A DNA stretch of 64,000 bases, taken from the IMG/VR virus record IMGVR_UViG_3300010370_000030, positions 17,808 through 81,807 of that record. One strand, written 5' to 3'. Source of the DNA: a virus. Each line of letters opens with the position of its first letter. Position 1 is the first letter of the stretch. The translations under genes were made by a program, and so were the position numbers. Below, in pieces: positions 54,801 through 61,220 of the stretch. The notes below the pieces were generated by a model. The model saw only the letters and a program-made list of their open reading frames with translations, was not told the DNA's origin and searched no databases.

Positions 54801-55105
54801 GCGTATACTCGAGACCATATGCCGGTGTGTATGGGCAAACATTTAGCAGTGCAGTCTACTCTGGTGCAACATATGCACAAGCGTATACAGGAGAATATAC
54901 TGGGTCTTACACGGGGACTTCTATTTTCGGTTTTGTAGGGCAGTTTACAAAAGCATTTACTGGTTTATTGGGTTCTTTTTCGTCTTTATTTACAGGACTA
55001 TATACTAACATAACAGGGCAGTATTTAGCAGCTTGGTCGGGTTTGACAATCATATCAACACCTGAAACAATTCAAACACTTAAACTTTGGGTACGAACAG
55101 CATGA
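48836..55105 (+). CDS. Giant tetrapeptide-array fibre protein with embedded beta-sandwich
   Basis: 2,089 residues. The N-terminal about 260 residues hold three copies of the RPL...LQEMSNxDI module shared with the preceding protein. The final strand of the third copy is again displaced to the C-terminus (LKLWVRTA). Two arrays of [YF]-x-G-x units (about 261-651 and 825-2061, roughly 400 units by length) flank an island (about 652-820). The island has the carbohydrate-binding-like phage beta-sandwich pattern: NLLAYSDSLDGGAW, YTVSIWARCATGTTG, SWQRFSFT, VYVWGAQLETGS-like. It ends with ATGA overlapping the next gene. Probably a host-contacting appendage (inference). Confidence 0.78.
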   Translation: MSLRPLYYSTSLSGLQEMSNTDIDGYIVNVIGTDFASTEDIGSLIVQDPGDPVPANSTSIGTWADTHYDQQIGDHPVSEANLVYSNTTIYQRMSGGPLADPFMVRPICWNDTLNGLQQMANADLDTTIIARAVSYIVNGGVGSYVLQPSAPASGTWVARGRLKNTERPYYANETFLWQKTSESPSGSVKPLKWNVGAVQEMSNNDIKTLTHRARNYIASTGIGTYQLSTSTPTSGGTWVEAGSGFADTRQEIRPQTYNAQVYTATFSGAYTGAFTGQYQGNFTGTYGIPYTRDFTGSFVDTFTGVFNQQFTGAFTGGYATAYTGSFNQEFTGQFTGTYTGGYTGTFIGSYTGDYIGQFTGAYSSPYVGSFTGTYAGKFNQEFTGAFSGFYQGTYNQNFTGDFVGGFTGEFSGKYAQEFTGSYSSNFTAAYSGAFTGQFTGLYANTFTGEFVGKYVGFFTGVYSTTYANTFTGSYTGIYTGAYSLAFTGDFTGLFNQVFVGNYAGKYAGTFDYPFSGTFVGTYSNVFSAVYTGNYTGIYNQQFTGAFTGIFNQIFTGEFVGKYSGDYNQTFTGDFAGTYSRLFTGSYTGNYTGVYNQVFTGSFAGKYAGSFTGAFAGGYTGSFTGSYTGAYTGLYSGAYAGSYQGNFTGDYTTAAVTNLLAYSDSLDGGAWQGYCAANMNNVTYKTTDILAPDGTYNALKVVMDGSTTCGGGGTWGMLYGASQIFTSGQPYTVSIWARCATGTTGMQLGLNDYYSTGVTLTTSWQRFSFTATPTGPGAPLDRGLQFVRHDSTPGVTIYVWGAQLETGSTMSRYVQTSTTSATSPAGTYVGTFTGPYSGSYTRAFTGAYTGIYAGGYVGYFTGGYTGGYVGSFTGIYSGGYTRAFSGIYTGSYTGTYAGTYTGLYSGGYVGSFTGIYSGGYVGSFTGIYSGGYSRLFTGVYTGSYTGTYAGTYTGIYSGGYVGYFTGDYAGGYVGYFTGGYAGGYVGYFTGGYAGGYSGLFTGVYTGSYTGAYAGTYTGIYAGGYVGYFTGIYGGTYSRLFTGIYSGSYQGNFSGTYAGTYSRLFTGIYSGSYQGNFTGSFAGTYSRLFTGLYSGNYQGNFTGVYAGTYSRLFTGAYAGSYSRGFTRVFIGTYSRVFNNTFAGNYVGVFTPTFAGTYTRGFTGSYAGSYQNPFSGVVYVGYYAGTYNRAFSGTYQGAFTRIFTGSYSRLFQDPYSGVTYSGSYAGNYVGIYGASWSRIFTGSYAGFFTGEFTGPYASTYTATWSGLFSGSYQGNFSGSFAGTYSRLFTGFYSGNYQGNFTGSFAGTYSRLFTGDYSGNYQGNFSGIFGGTYSRLFTGDYSGNYQGNFSGTYAGTYAQTFTGAYAGGYTGYYSGAYAGSYSGSYNNTFTGAFAGTYAQTFTGAYAGGYTGYYSGAYAGSYSGSYNNTFTGIYSGAYAQTFTGIYSGAYAQTFTGIYSGAYAQTFTGAYSGGYTGYYSGAYAGSYSGSYNQTFTGAFAGTYQQTFTGGYSGTYQQTFTGTYSGGYTGYYSGAYAGSYSGSYNQTFTGAFAGTYQQTFTGIYSGTYQQTFTGGYSGTYSGSYNQAFTGTFLGSYQSSFTGFYSGTYSRAFSGSYTGAYAGVYAGAYAGTFNQVFTGSFVGVYTGVFTGNYSGGYTGAFTGIYAGAYAGNYQGSFTGNYSGGYTRAFTGTYTGIYVGKYTGSFTGVYSTTFTGAFTGIYAGGYGGSFVGDFTGAFVGKYTGSFTGVYTGNYAGNYTGTFAGVYSSPFTGTFAGGYAGAYVGSYLGFFTGNFTAEYADIYAGFYTGVYSGSFSGSYNQSFTRNFTFDYTGTFSGPYVGFFTGSYSRIFSRFFTGAYTGQFTGAYSGAYSQAFTGFFSGTYTGVYSQAFTGTYTGIFNQAFSGKYVGLFNQVFTGMFVGSYNQQFTGAFSGDYTAVYSGAYSQAFTGAFSGKYTGQFSGAYTGAFGSLFTGVYSSLFTGTYSSLFTGSFNQTPIYTSVYSRPYAGVYGQTFSSAVYSGATYAQAYTGEYTGSYTGTSIFGFVGQFTKAFTGLLGSFSSLFTGLYTNITGQYLAAWSGLTIISTPETIQTLKLWVRTA
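49619..50790 (+). repeat. Tetrapeptide-coding repeat array, third copy (a)
   Basis: Encodes YTGA, FTGQ, YTGS, FNQE and related units before the embedded beta-sandwich domain. Confidence 0.85.
51310..55020 (+). repeat. Tetrapeptide-coding repeat array, third copy (b)
   Basis: Long array after the beta-sandwich. Higher-order duplications of roughly 100 bases or more, containing TATGCGGGTGGTTACACAGG, recur between about 52900 and 53450. Confidence 0.85.
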
Positions 55106-55545
55106 AACGAACTATTGTAAATCCGCATTGGGTAAACAATGCAAGAACGGTCATCTCTGCTGAATTTCATTATGATGATGGTAGAGTAGCGCAGGCAACT
55201 ATTTCGGAATCGGATGTAACAAATCCTGATCTCGTTGAAATTAAAACTAAGTTCACGAACGAACAGCTTGAAGCTAATACACGTAAAAAAATTCAAGAAA
55301 TAAATGCTGAGCGTGAGCGTAAGCACCAAGAAGAGCTTGCAAAACAGCAACGTAAACAACAGGAAGAACTTTTTGCTGCTAAATTAGAAATTTTTGAAAT
55401 TGAAGCAATTAAGAATTCGGATAACAGAGCTCTAAAAACAAAAATTCGAAAATCTAAGAGTGGCGTTGAAGCTATGGCTTGGGCGTCAGCTTTACTTCTT
55501 GATGTTGCACAGAAGGAAATGTCTGCTAATTCAACAACGGAGTAA
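55102..55545 (+). CDS. Small coiled-coil protein after the giant fibre gene
   Basis: About 147 residues from ATG 55102, which overlaps the preceding stop (ATGA). The N-terminus (VNPHWVNNARTVISAEFHYD, DGRVAQATISESD) is beta-rich. The rest (ANTRKKIQEINAERERKHQE) is a charged helix. It may be a fibre assembly or tail-attachment factor given its coupling to the giant gene, but no family is recognised. Confidence 0.55.
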   Translation: MKRTIVNPHWVNNARTVISAEFHYDDGRVAQATISESDVTNPDLVEIKTKFTNEQLEANTRKKIQEINAERERKHQEELAKQQRKQQEELFAAKLEIFEIEAIKNSDNRALKTKIRKSKSGVEAMAWASALLLDVAQKEMSANSTTE

Positions 55546-55547
55546 GA

Positions 55548-56282
55548 ATGAATATTCGTAATGGTTTTTTGATAGTCGCTTCGCAGCTCAAAGAATATTT
55601 GGATTCGGCTAATTATCTAGCCAACAGTATCAAAGATTATTATCCTGATGCTCATATAACGCTCTTCGTAACACCAAACTTGGAGCGCTATGCTGACCGT
55701 AGCGTTTTTGACATCGTAATGTCTGAAGATGTACCTAATCACGTACGTACTAAATTGTATGCTCTTTCTAGAACTCCATATACTGAACTTACTGTTTATG
55801 TTGATGCCGACATGGAATGTATGCACACTGATGTATCAAAGGTATGGGATCAAATGCCCGAAGATTGTGATATCCTTATTACAAGGATACGTCCATACAA
55901 CGGAAAGGAAGATCGTTGGCCCGGTGGTAAAACTATTCCCAAAGGTCGTATGGTTTATCATGGTGGGTTTTTCATGTATAGATCGAATCCACAAACACTT
56001 GAATTTATGCGTAGGTGGTGGGAAGATTATCGACTCCAAAGAAGTGAGCCATGGCCATACCCCGAAGAAGAATGCCGCCAATCTTTTGCTCAATGGGACC
56101 AATTTACATTTTGGAAGCTGATGGCAGTAGATAATTTGCCCGTCAAAGTGGATGTATTCAAAGATGATGCGCGGTGGAATTTTGTTAACGGATATTTTCC
56201 TAATGAGACAAAGGAACCTATCATATTCTGGCATCATACAATCCCATCCAAACATGAGAACATAGGACTTACAAAGAAATGA
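55548..56282 (+). CDS. Glycosyltransferase-like protein (GT-A fold)
   Basis: 244 residues. GFLIVASQLKEYLDSANYLA and AHITLFVTP form the nucleotide-sugar binding start, and LTVYVDADMEC (Asp86-x-Asp88) is the metal-binding DxD of GT-A enzymes. VYHGGFFMYRSNPQTLEFMR and the closing IIFWHHTIPSKHE fit the acceptor side. It would transfer a sugar from a nucleotide donor. Location next to giant Thr/Ser-rich fibres makes fibre glycosylation an attractive inference. Overlaps the next gene by four bases. Confidence 0.72.
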   Translation: MNIRNGFLIVASQLKEYLDSANYLANSIKDYYPDAHITLFVTPNLERYADRSVFDIVMSEDVPNHVRTKLYALSRTPYTELTVYVDADMECMHTDVSKVWDQMPEDCDILITRIRPYNGKEDRWPGGKTIPKGRMVYHGGFFMYRSNPQTLEFMRRWWEDYRLQRSEPWPYPEEECRQSFAQWDQFTFWKLMAVDNLPVKVDVFKDDARWNFVNGYFPNETKEPIIFWHHTIPSKHENIGLTKK

Positions 56283-56911
56283 AAGAAATTCCGATTAACA
56301 ATGCTGAACTTAAATCTATCCTCGACAGGTGGTTGAATGTCCTGCTAAAAGTAGATAGATCAAAATATCCTTACAACGTAGGTGTTGGTAAAGATGGTCC
56401 TTTTACACCGGAATATGCATGTGGTATGGAGTATTTGAATCACATGCAAAGTAAAAAAGTGGATGGGTTTCCAGAGTCGACTTTAGGTGTTGACCTAATG
56501 AAATTCAATCCACCACATCGGTCACTTTCTGAAGCGTTGTTTAAGCTCGATCATGAATTATTGAACTGGTCAGGTTCTAGGAACAATGCGGTGAAAATGT
56601 TATATCCAAAAGGTGGATATATGGGGTGGCATCACAATGCTAATGCACCTGGTTATAATATCCTTCTATCCTGGTCTGAAAAAGGAACGGGGTTTTTTAG
56701 GTATCAGGATCCAATTACAAAAGAAATCATAACAATGCATGATACGCCGGGATGGACTTGTAAAGTCGGATATTACGGTCCGTGGCATGAACCGAACCGG
56801 ATCTATTGGCACTGTGCAAGTGCACATGAGGAGGAAAGAGTAACGCTTGGGTATATTATTCCGCACGAGGGAATGTGGAATAATATGTGCGAAGATATTC
56901 AATATGGGTGA
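56279..56911 (+). CDS. 2OG-Fe(II) oxygenase-like protein
   Basis: 210 residues. KMLYPKGGYMGWHHNANAPG has the His-x-Asn-type iron motif seen in phage hydroxylase-like proteins. YNILLSWSEKGTGFFRYQDP is the next strand pair, and CASAHEEERVTLGYII the Arg-bearing strand. It starts in the stop region of the glycosyltransferase-like gene (ATGA), implying a joint role. The 3' end overlaps the convergent minus-strand gene by 13 bases. Confidence 0.72.
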   Translation: MKEIPINNAELKSILDRWLNVLLKVDRSKYPYNVGVGKDGPFTPEYACGMEYLNHMQSKKVDGFPESTLGVDLMKFNPPHRSLSEALFKLDHELLNWSGSRNNAVKMLYPKGGYMGWHHNANAPGYNILLSWSEKGTGFFRYQDPITKEIITMHDTPGWTCKVGYYGPWHEPNRIYWHCASAHEEERVTLGYIIPHEGMWNNMCEDIQYG

Positions 56912-57636
56912 TGTTTATTGAAAATTGTGTCGTAATGGTGCTGCTGGATTGGTCCGTTAAAAAGAACCACGGGTATTCTCTTCGCTGTTTCTATAAATTT
57001 ACTCTCCCGGTAAGCACCATTAACATCGTAAAGATAATTCTCCGCATTATCAACGCCATAAAGATACGAATAAAATTTTCTCGTCGGAAAATATCCAATA
57101 CCAATACCTATATTGTCTTTTTCGTAAAATAAAAATGAATCCATACCCCATCGGTATTTTGTCATAAAAAATTCAGGATCTTTTATCACATAATCCCAAA
57201 TTTTTTGCGTTTTATCATTTTTCCATGTCATGCAGCTACTGTTGAAGGGATGGTGAAAGACAGGAAAACCATAGTCCCATTTGCGTCTCCATTCAGCTTC
57301 AATCAGAGTCAACTCATTATTATTACACAACACGATATCGTTAATGTTATGTTTAATGACAACATCGAGGTCAAAGAAAACGCGGTTACCACGAGGTAGA
57401 ATGCTATTGATGTGGTCACTGAATAAAAATAGCTTGTTGTAGACAACTATATCGAATTCGTTTTCCACGTACTCGATTATGTTGATGTTGCTATTGATAC
57501 CCTCGGGATTGTCCGTGTAACAAAACATATTAAACGGTGTTGTTATATGCTTACTACACATCCTAAATAAATTATTAACCATGTAGCTGGGGTACTTTGT
57601 GCCAACTTTAACACATAAAATTGTGAGTGTTTCCAT
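56899..57636 (-). CDS. Glycosyltransferase-like protein (GT-A fold), minus strand
   Basis: 245 residues. LTILCVKVGTKYPSYMVNNL and FNMFCYTDNPEGI are a typical GT-A start. RVFFDLDVVIKHNI contains the DxD motif (Asp89-x-Asp91). The C-terminal VVLFNGPIQQHHYD closes the catalytic region. It is oriented against the fibre genes; its ATG overlaps the start of the divergent methyltransferase gene at a CCATGG palindrome. The substrate is unknown. Confidence 0.7.
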   Translation of the reverse strand: METLTILCVKVGTKYPSYMVNNLFRMCSKHITTPFNMFCYTDNPEGINSNINIIEYVENEFDIVVYNKLFLFSDHINSILPRGNRVFFDLDVVIKHNINDIVLCNNNELTLIEAEWRRKWDYGFPVFHHPFNSSCMTWKNDKTQKIWDYVIKDPEFFMTKYRWGMDSFLFYEKDNIGIGIGYFPTRKFYSYLYGVDNAENYLYDVNGAYRESKFIETAKRIPVVLFNGPIQQHHYDTIFNKHHPY

Positions 57637-58237
57637 GGATATTGAATACTTGACAAAAATTTCAGATGTTTTAAGAAAAGGTGTATCAACAGGGTTGAAT
57701 GTGTTTGATTTTGCTAATTCATTTAGTCAAACGCAACTTGAATCAAAAAAGTGGCTGGTTGAAGAGTTAGGTAAGGTATCGTTTAAAAAACAACCCACTA
57801 TACTTATATTAGGTGGATGGTATGGGAGTTACCTTGTCCCACTACTAAGACAACACATAAAACCCGATCACATATACTTCAACGATATCAACAGAGCGTG
57901 TTTAGATGTTGCAAAAGATTTGCACCTCCGATACGAAGAGGATAGAAGCATAAGTTTCCACCACTTCGATGCTACAACAATGTTTCATCACTTTAATGCT
58001 GATATCGTTATAAACACTTCATGTGAACATATGGAGCAGTATGGGGAGATGTTAAAAGAGGGTAAGGATACATTATTTGCACTTCAATCGTGTGATGAAG
58101 AAAGTGACCCGGGCCACGTAAACGTTTCCAAAACAACACAAGAATTCTTACATAAAGTCGGGCTAACACGTGTATACACACAGTCGAGAAAGAACCTTGG
58201 ACATAAAAACAGGTTTTTGATTATAGGTAAACAATAG
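57635..58237 (+). CDS. SAM-dependent methyltransferase-like protein
   Basis: About 200 residues. TILILGGWYGSYLVPLLRQH is a class I SAM motif region, HIYFNDINRACLDVA the acidic ribose-binding strand, and ADIVINTSCEHMEQYGEML the motif IV region. Upstream in-frame GTG/TTG starts (57623, 57599) are possible; ATG 57635 gives the cleanest N-terminus. The acceptor is unknown. It may act with the neighbouring glycosyltransferase-like proteins on a sugar. Confidence 0.68.
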   Translation: MDIEYLTKISDVLRKGVSTGLNVFDFANSFSQTQLESKKWLVEELGKVSFKKQPTILILGGWYGSYLVPLLRQHIKPDHIYFNDINRACLDVAKDLHLRYEEDRSISFHHFDATTMFHHFNADIVINTSCEHMEQYGEMLKEGKDTLFALQSCDEESDPGHVNVSKTTQEFLHKVGLTRVYTQSRKNLGHKNRFLIIGKQ

Positions 58238-58249
58238 CATAAGCGTTTT

Positions 58250-58257
58250 TATAAATA
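58250..58257 (+). promoter_or_regulatory. Late promoter TATAAATA before the second fibre cluster
   Basis: Perfect T4 late consensus, 23 bases before the ATG of the 58281 gene, in the gap after the modification island. Confidence 0.7.
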
Positions 58258-58280
58258 CACAAAAACAGAGAAATCTACAC

Positions 58281-58607
58281 ATGGCCATAAAAGCAAATTT
58301 GATAATTGATCAAGGGACAGATTATCAAACAGATATAACACTTACGGACCTTGATGATAATGTTGTCAACTTGTCCGGGTATACAGCTAATGCTCAGATA
58401 AGAAAGTCGTACACTTCGTCAAACGCTGTTAGTTTTTCTGTGACGCTTGGTGAAAATACTGGTATTGTGACGTTATCGTTAACCGACACACAAACAGCCA
58501 ATATCACACCTGGAAGGTATTTGTATGATGTTCTCTTAACATCGAATAATATAACATCGAGAATTGTAGAAGGTATAGTTACCGTAACGCCAGGAGTAAC
58601 GAGATGA
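58281..58607 (+). CDS. Small beta-domain tail protein (BppU-like)
   Basis: 108 residues. DQGTDYQTDITLTDLDDNVV and a closing ITSRIVEGIVTVTPGVTR give an Ig-like beta-sandwich seen at the start of phage receptor-binding or baseplate-upper proteins. Probably a structural component of the tail appendages. ATGA overlap with the next gene. Confidence 0.65.
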   Translation: MAIKANLIIDQGTDYQTDITLTDLDDNVVNLSGYTANAQIRKSYTSSNAVSFSVTLGENTGIVTLSLTDTQTANITPGRYLYDVLLTSNNITSRIVEGIVTVTPGVTR

Positions 58608-58828
58608 GTGCAGGGATAAAAGTGCGACTTTCGGGTGGTGCTATTAATCCTGCTGGCACTGTAACAATTAAGAATACAATTCAATCTGAAGTAAATAGAA
58701 GAATAGACCAGCTGTTAGACGTGGTGGCTGATACTGCAAACACTGCTGCAGGAAGCACTCTTGTTTATGATCCTTTAACAGACAAATATGTCGTAAAATT
58801 ATTAGACTTAGACGGGGGTAGTTTCTAA
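58604..58828 (+). CDS. Small tail fibre-associated protein ending in LDGGSF
   Basis: 74 residues. A helix around NTIQSEVNRRIDQLLDVVAD is followed by STLVYDPLTDKYVVKLLDLD and the C-terminal GGSF. The same LDGGSF tail ends the next protein, suggesting a shared binding or assembly signal. Fills the gap exactly between two structural genes. Confidence 0.6.
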   Translation: MSAGIKVRLSGGAINPAGTVTIKNTIQSEVNRRIDQLLDVVADTANTAAGSTLVYDPLTDKYVVKLLDLDGGSF

Positions 58829-60754
58829 ATGGCAAATTTAATTCAAATCAAACGAAGTGAAACGACAGCAATACCAGCTTCACTGGAAGACGGCGAGTTA
58901 GCCTATACCAGTAATGGTGAAGTACTATTTATTGGTAGCAATGGTGTCGTTATTCCTATTGGTGGTCAACGGGTTCCTGGTATTTTAACAGCTAACCAAG
59001 CTCTTGTTGTTAACTCTTCAAGTTCTATTGACTCTATCAAAGTCGCAAACCTTGTACCGACAAAGATATATGCAAATGGTTCCCACGGTAGTGTAGGTCA
59101 AGTACTTGTATCTGATGGTGCCAATGTTTTCTGGGGTACGGGTACCGCTGGTAGTAATACAACTATTCAGTTTAACGATTCTGGTACAGCAAACGGTGTC
59201 ACTGCGTTTACGGTTAATAAAGATACGAACACGATGTTCGTTTCTGGTGCTGTTACAGTTGGCTCAAATGTCATCACAAATACTTCTACTATTAGTATTG
59301 GTAATAGTACAGTCAACACAACCGCTAATTCGTCTGAACTTCGTGTAAATGGTACTATAGTTAATAGTTCTATTGTCCAGGTTGCTGGACAATTCCGAGG
59401 CTATACAGCTAACGTCAGTACAAGTATTGAGGTTGGTTCGAATGTATTTGTTAACACATCAACTATATCTGTTGGCAATTCAACAGTCAACACACAGATA
59501 ACCGGTTCAACTATTCTGGTCGGTGGTGACGATGATAGTTCCAACGTCACATCGGGCGCTGTGGTTATTGATGGTGGTTTAGGTGTCGGTAAAAGAATAA
59601 ACACAAAAGAATTAGCCGTTGGTAACACAACTGTTTATTCGTCTGCAAATGGCACGACAATTGTAACACAGGATGTTCTTGCAACGGGTACAGTTAATGC
59701 CACAACATTAAGTATTGGTGCTTGGGTTGTTGCAAATAACAGTGGTGTGTTTACATCAGGTGTTGTTAATGGTGACATCGTTCAGGTTGGTGCCAACTTT
59801 AGAGCTAATACAACACAAACATCCGTTGGAACGTTCTTAACTGTTGCTGGTAATGCGGTTGTCAATGGGCAACTTACTGTTAACAATACTGCCGCTCTTG
59901 GTAACACAACTATTACTGGTTTTGCCAATGTTTCAACGTCGTTGAATGTAACAGGAGCAGCCACAGTCAATGGTGCCCTGACTGTTAACAATACAGCTGC
60001 TGTAGGTAACACAACAATTACGGGTTCATTAGGCACGACTGGTGCTGCTACTGTAAATGGTGCGTTCACCGTAAACAATACAGCTAGTGTTGGTAATACA
60101 ACAATAACTGGCTTTGCTAATGTCACAGGCCACCTGCAAGCTAATTCGTTAAGTGTTGGTGACACGACTATAAGCGGTAACCTAACTGTTACAGGTACGT
60201 TAACAACAGTCAGTGCAAACAACATTACCATTACAGATTCGATGATCCAGCTAGCATCGAACAATACATCATCGGATGTGCTTGATATTGGTTTGTTCGG
60301 TAGCTATGAGGCAGGAGACGCTGGTGCTCACGAACACACAGGTTTCTTCAGAGATGCGAGTGACTCTGGTGTTTGGAAACTATTCCAGGGACTAGAAGTA
60401 TCGCCAACTACGACTGTTGATACGGGTAATAATACTTTTGAATTTGCCACGTTGCAAACATTCTTGAAAACGGGTGGTGCAGGTTTAACAGGTTTAATAG
60501 CAAACTCAACTACCATCGCTTTAACTGCAAATAGTACATTGAATGTTGCAATTGTTGCTAATACACTAACATTATCGACACCATTAGCTGGTACTTCGGG
60601 CGGTACAGGTCTTGCAAGTTACGCGGCCGAGGATATCCTGGTTGCAAACAGCACGAACGGCTTCAGAAAACTTAGTTTAGGTACGGCTGGTCAAATATTG
60701 CAAAGCAATGGTACCGCATTAATTTACTCGACGTTGGATGGTGGATCTTTCTAA
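58829..60754 (+). CDS. Tail fibre protein with TVNGAxTVNNT repeats
   Basis: 641 residues. The N-terminus (IQIKRSETTAIPASLEDGEL, AYTSNGEVLFIGSNG) is the conserved head of many phage tail fibres. The shaft contains NSTVNT and TVNGALTVNNTAAVGNTTIT-type repeats (about 350-450). The C-terminal third has DSMIQLASNNTSSDVLDIGL and SYEAGDAGAHEHTGFFRDAS, typical of fibre tips, and ends in LDGGSF. Related in repeat style to the fibres at 41813-45687. Confidence 0.78.
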   Translation: MANLIQIKRSETTAIPASLEDGELAYTSNGEVLFIGSNGVVIPIGGQRVPGILTANQALVVNSSSSIDSIKVANLVPTKIYANGSHGSVGQVLVSDGANVFWGTGTAGSNTTIQFNDSGTANGVTAFTVNKDTNTMFVSGAVTVGSNVITNTSTISIGNSTVNTTANSSELRVNGTIVNSSIVQVAGQFRGYTANVSTSIEVGSNVFVNTSTISVGNSTVNTQITGSTILVGGDDDSSNVTSGAVVIDGGLGVGKRINTKELAVGNTTVYSSANGTTIVTQDVLATGTVNATTLSIGAWVVANNSGVFTSGVVNGDIVQVGANFRANTTQTSVGTFLTVAGNAVVNGQLTVNNTAALGNTTITGFANVSTSLNVTGAATVNGALTVNNTAAVGNTTITGSLGTTGAATVNGAFTVNNTASVGNTTITGFANVTGHLQANSLSVGDTTISGNLTVTGTLTTVSANNITITDSMIQLASNNTSSDVLDIGLFGSYEAGDAGAHEHTGFFRDASDSGVWKLFQGLEVSPTTTVDTGNNTFEFATLQTFLKTGGAGLTGLIANSTTIALTANSTLNVAIVANTLTLSTPLAGTSGGTGLASYAAEDILVANSTNGFRKLSLGTAGQILQSNGTALIYSTLDGGSF

Positions 60755-60770
60755 ATGAAAAAGGGTTGTT

Positions 60771-61211
60771 ATGGAAACAGACTTGATAAATGCGTTTGTT
60801 GAGAAGCAGCGTGATACGATAAATGAATTTATAGCGAAAAATGTAATGTTGGAGGCACGGCTTGCTGTAGCAGAAAAAAAACTACAGCAAGCCGCTGTTC
60901 TAGAGGAAAGACTCCAGGAAAGTGATAACAGGATTAAATCTCTTAGCGAACAAAATTCGGCAATGAATATCATTATAGATAAATTGAAGCAACAAGAAAG
61001 TGAGATGAAGGAACAGATCACGACACTTCAAAACAATATTGAAAAGATCACAAAAGAAAGTAAAGCCGCACAGCTAGTTGTAGGCGAGCTTCGTGAAAAA
61101 AATAACGAACAACAACGTTCAGTAGATCAGCTAACAAAAGATAAAGAAATATTAAGCCGAAAAGTCGATCTGCTTCGTAAAAAAACCGAAGAACTAATGC
61201 ATACAAACTAA
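60771..61211 (+). CDS. Coiled-coil protein between fibre genes
   Basis: 146 residues, almost entirely predicted coiled coil (ERLQESDNRIKSLSEQNSAM, IDKLKQQESEMKEQI, KDKEILSRKVDLLRKKTEEL). No catalytic motif. It may act as a fibre-assembly chaperone or as a structural strut; this is inferred from position only. Confidence 0.6.
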   Translation: METDLINAFVEKQRDTINEFIAKNVMLEARLAVAEKKLQQAAVLEERLQESDNRIKSLSEQNSAMNIIIDKLKQQESEMKEQITTLQNNIEKITKESKAAQLVVGELREKNNEQQRSVDQLTKDKEILSRKVDLLRKKTEELMHTN

Positions 61212-61220
61212 AAGTAAAAT

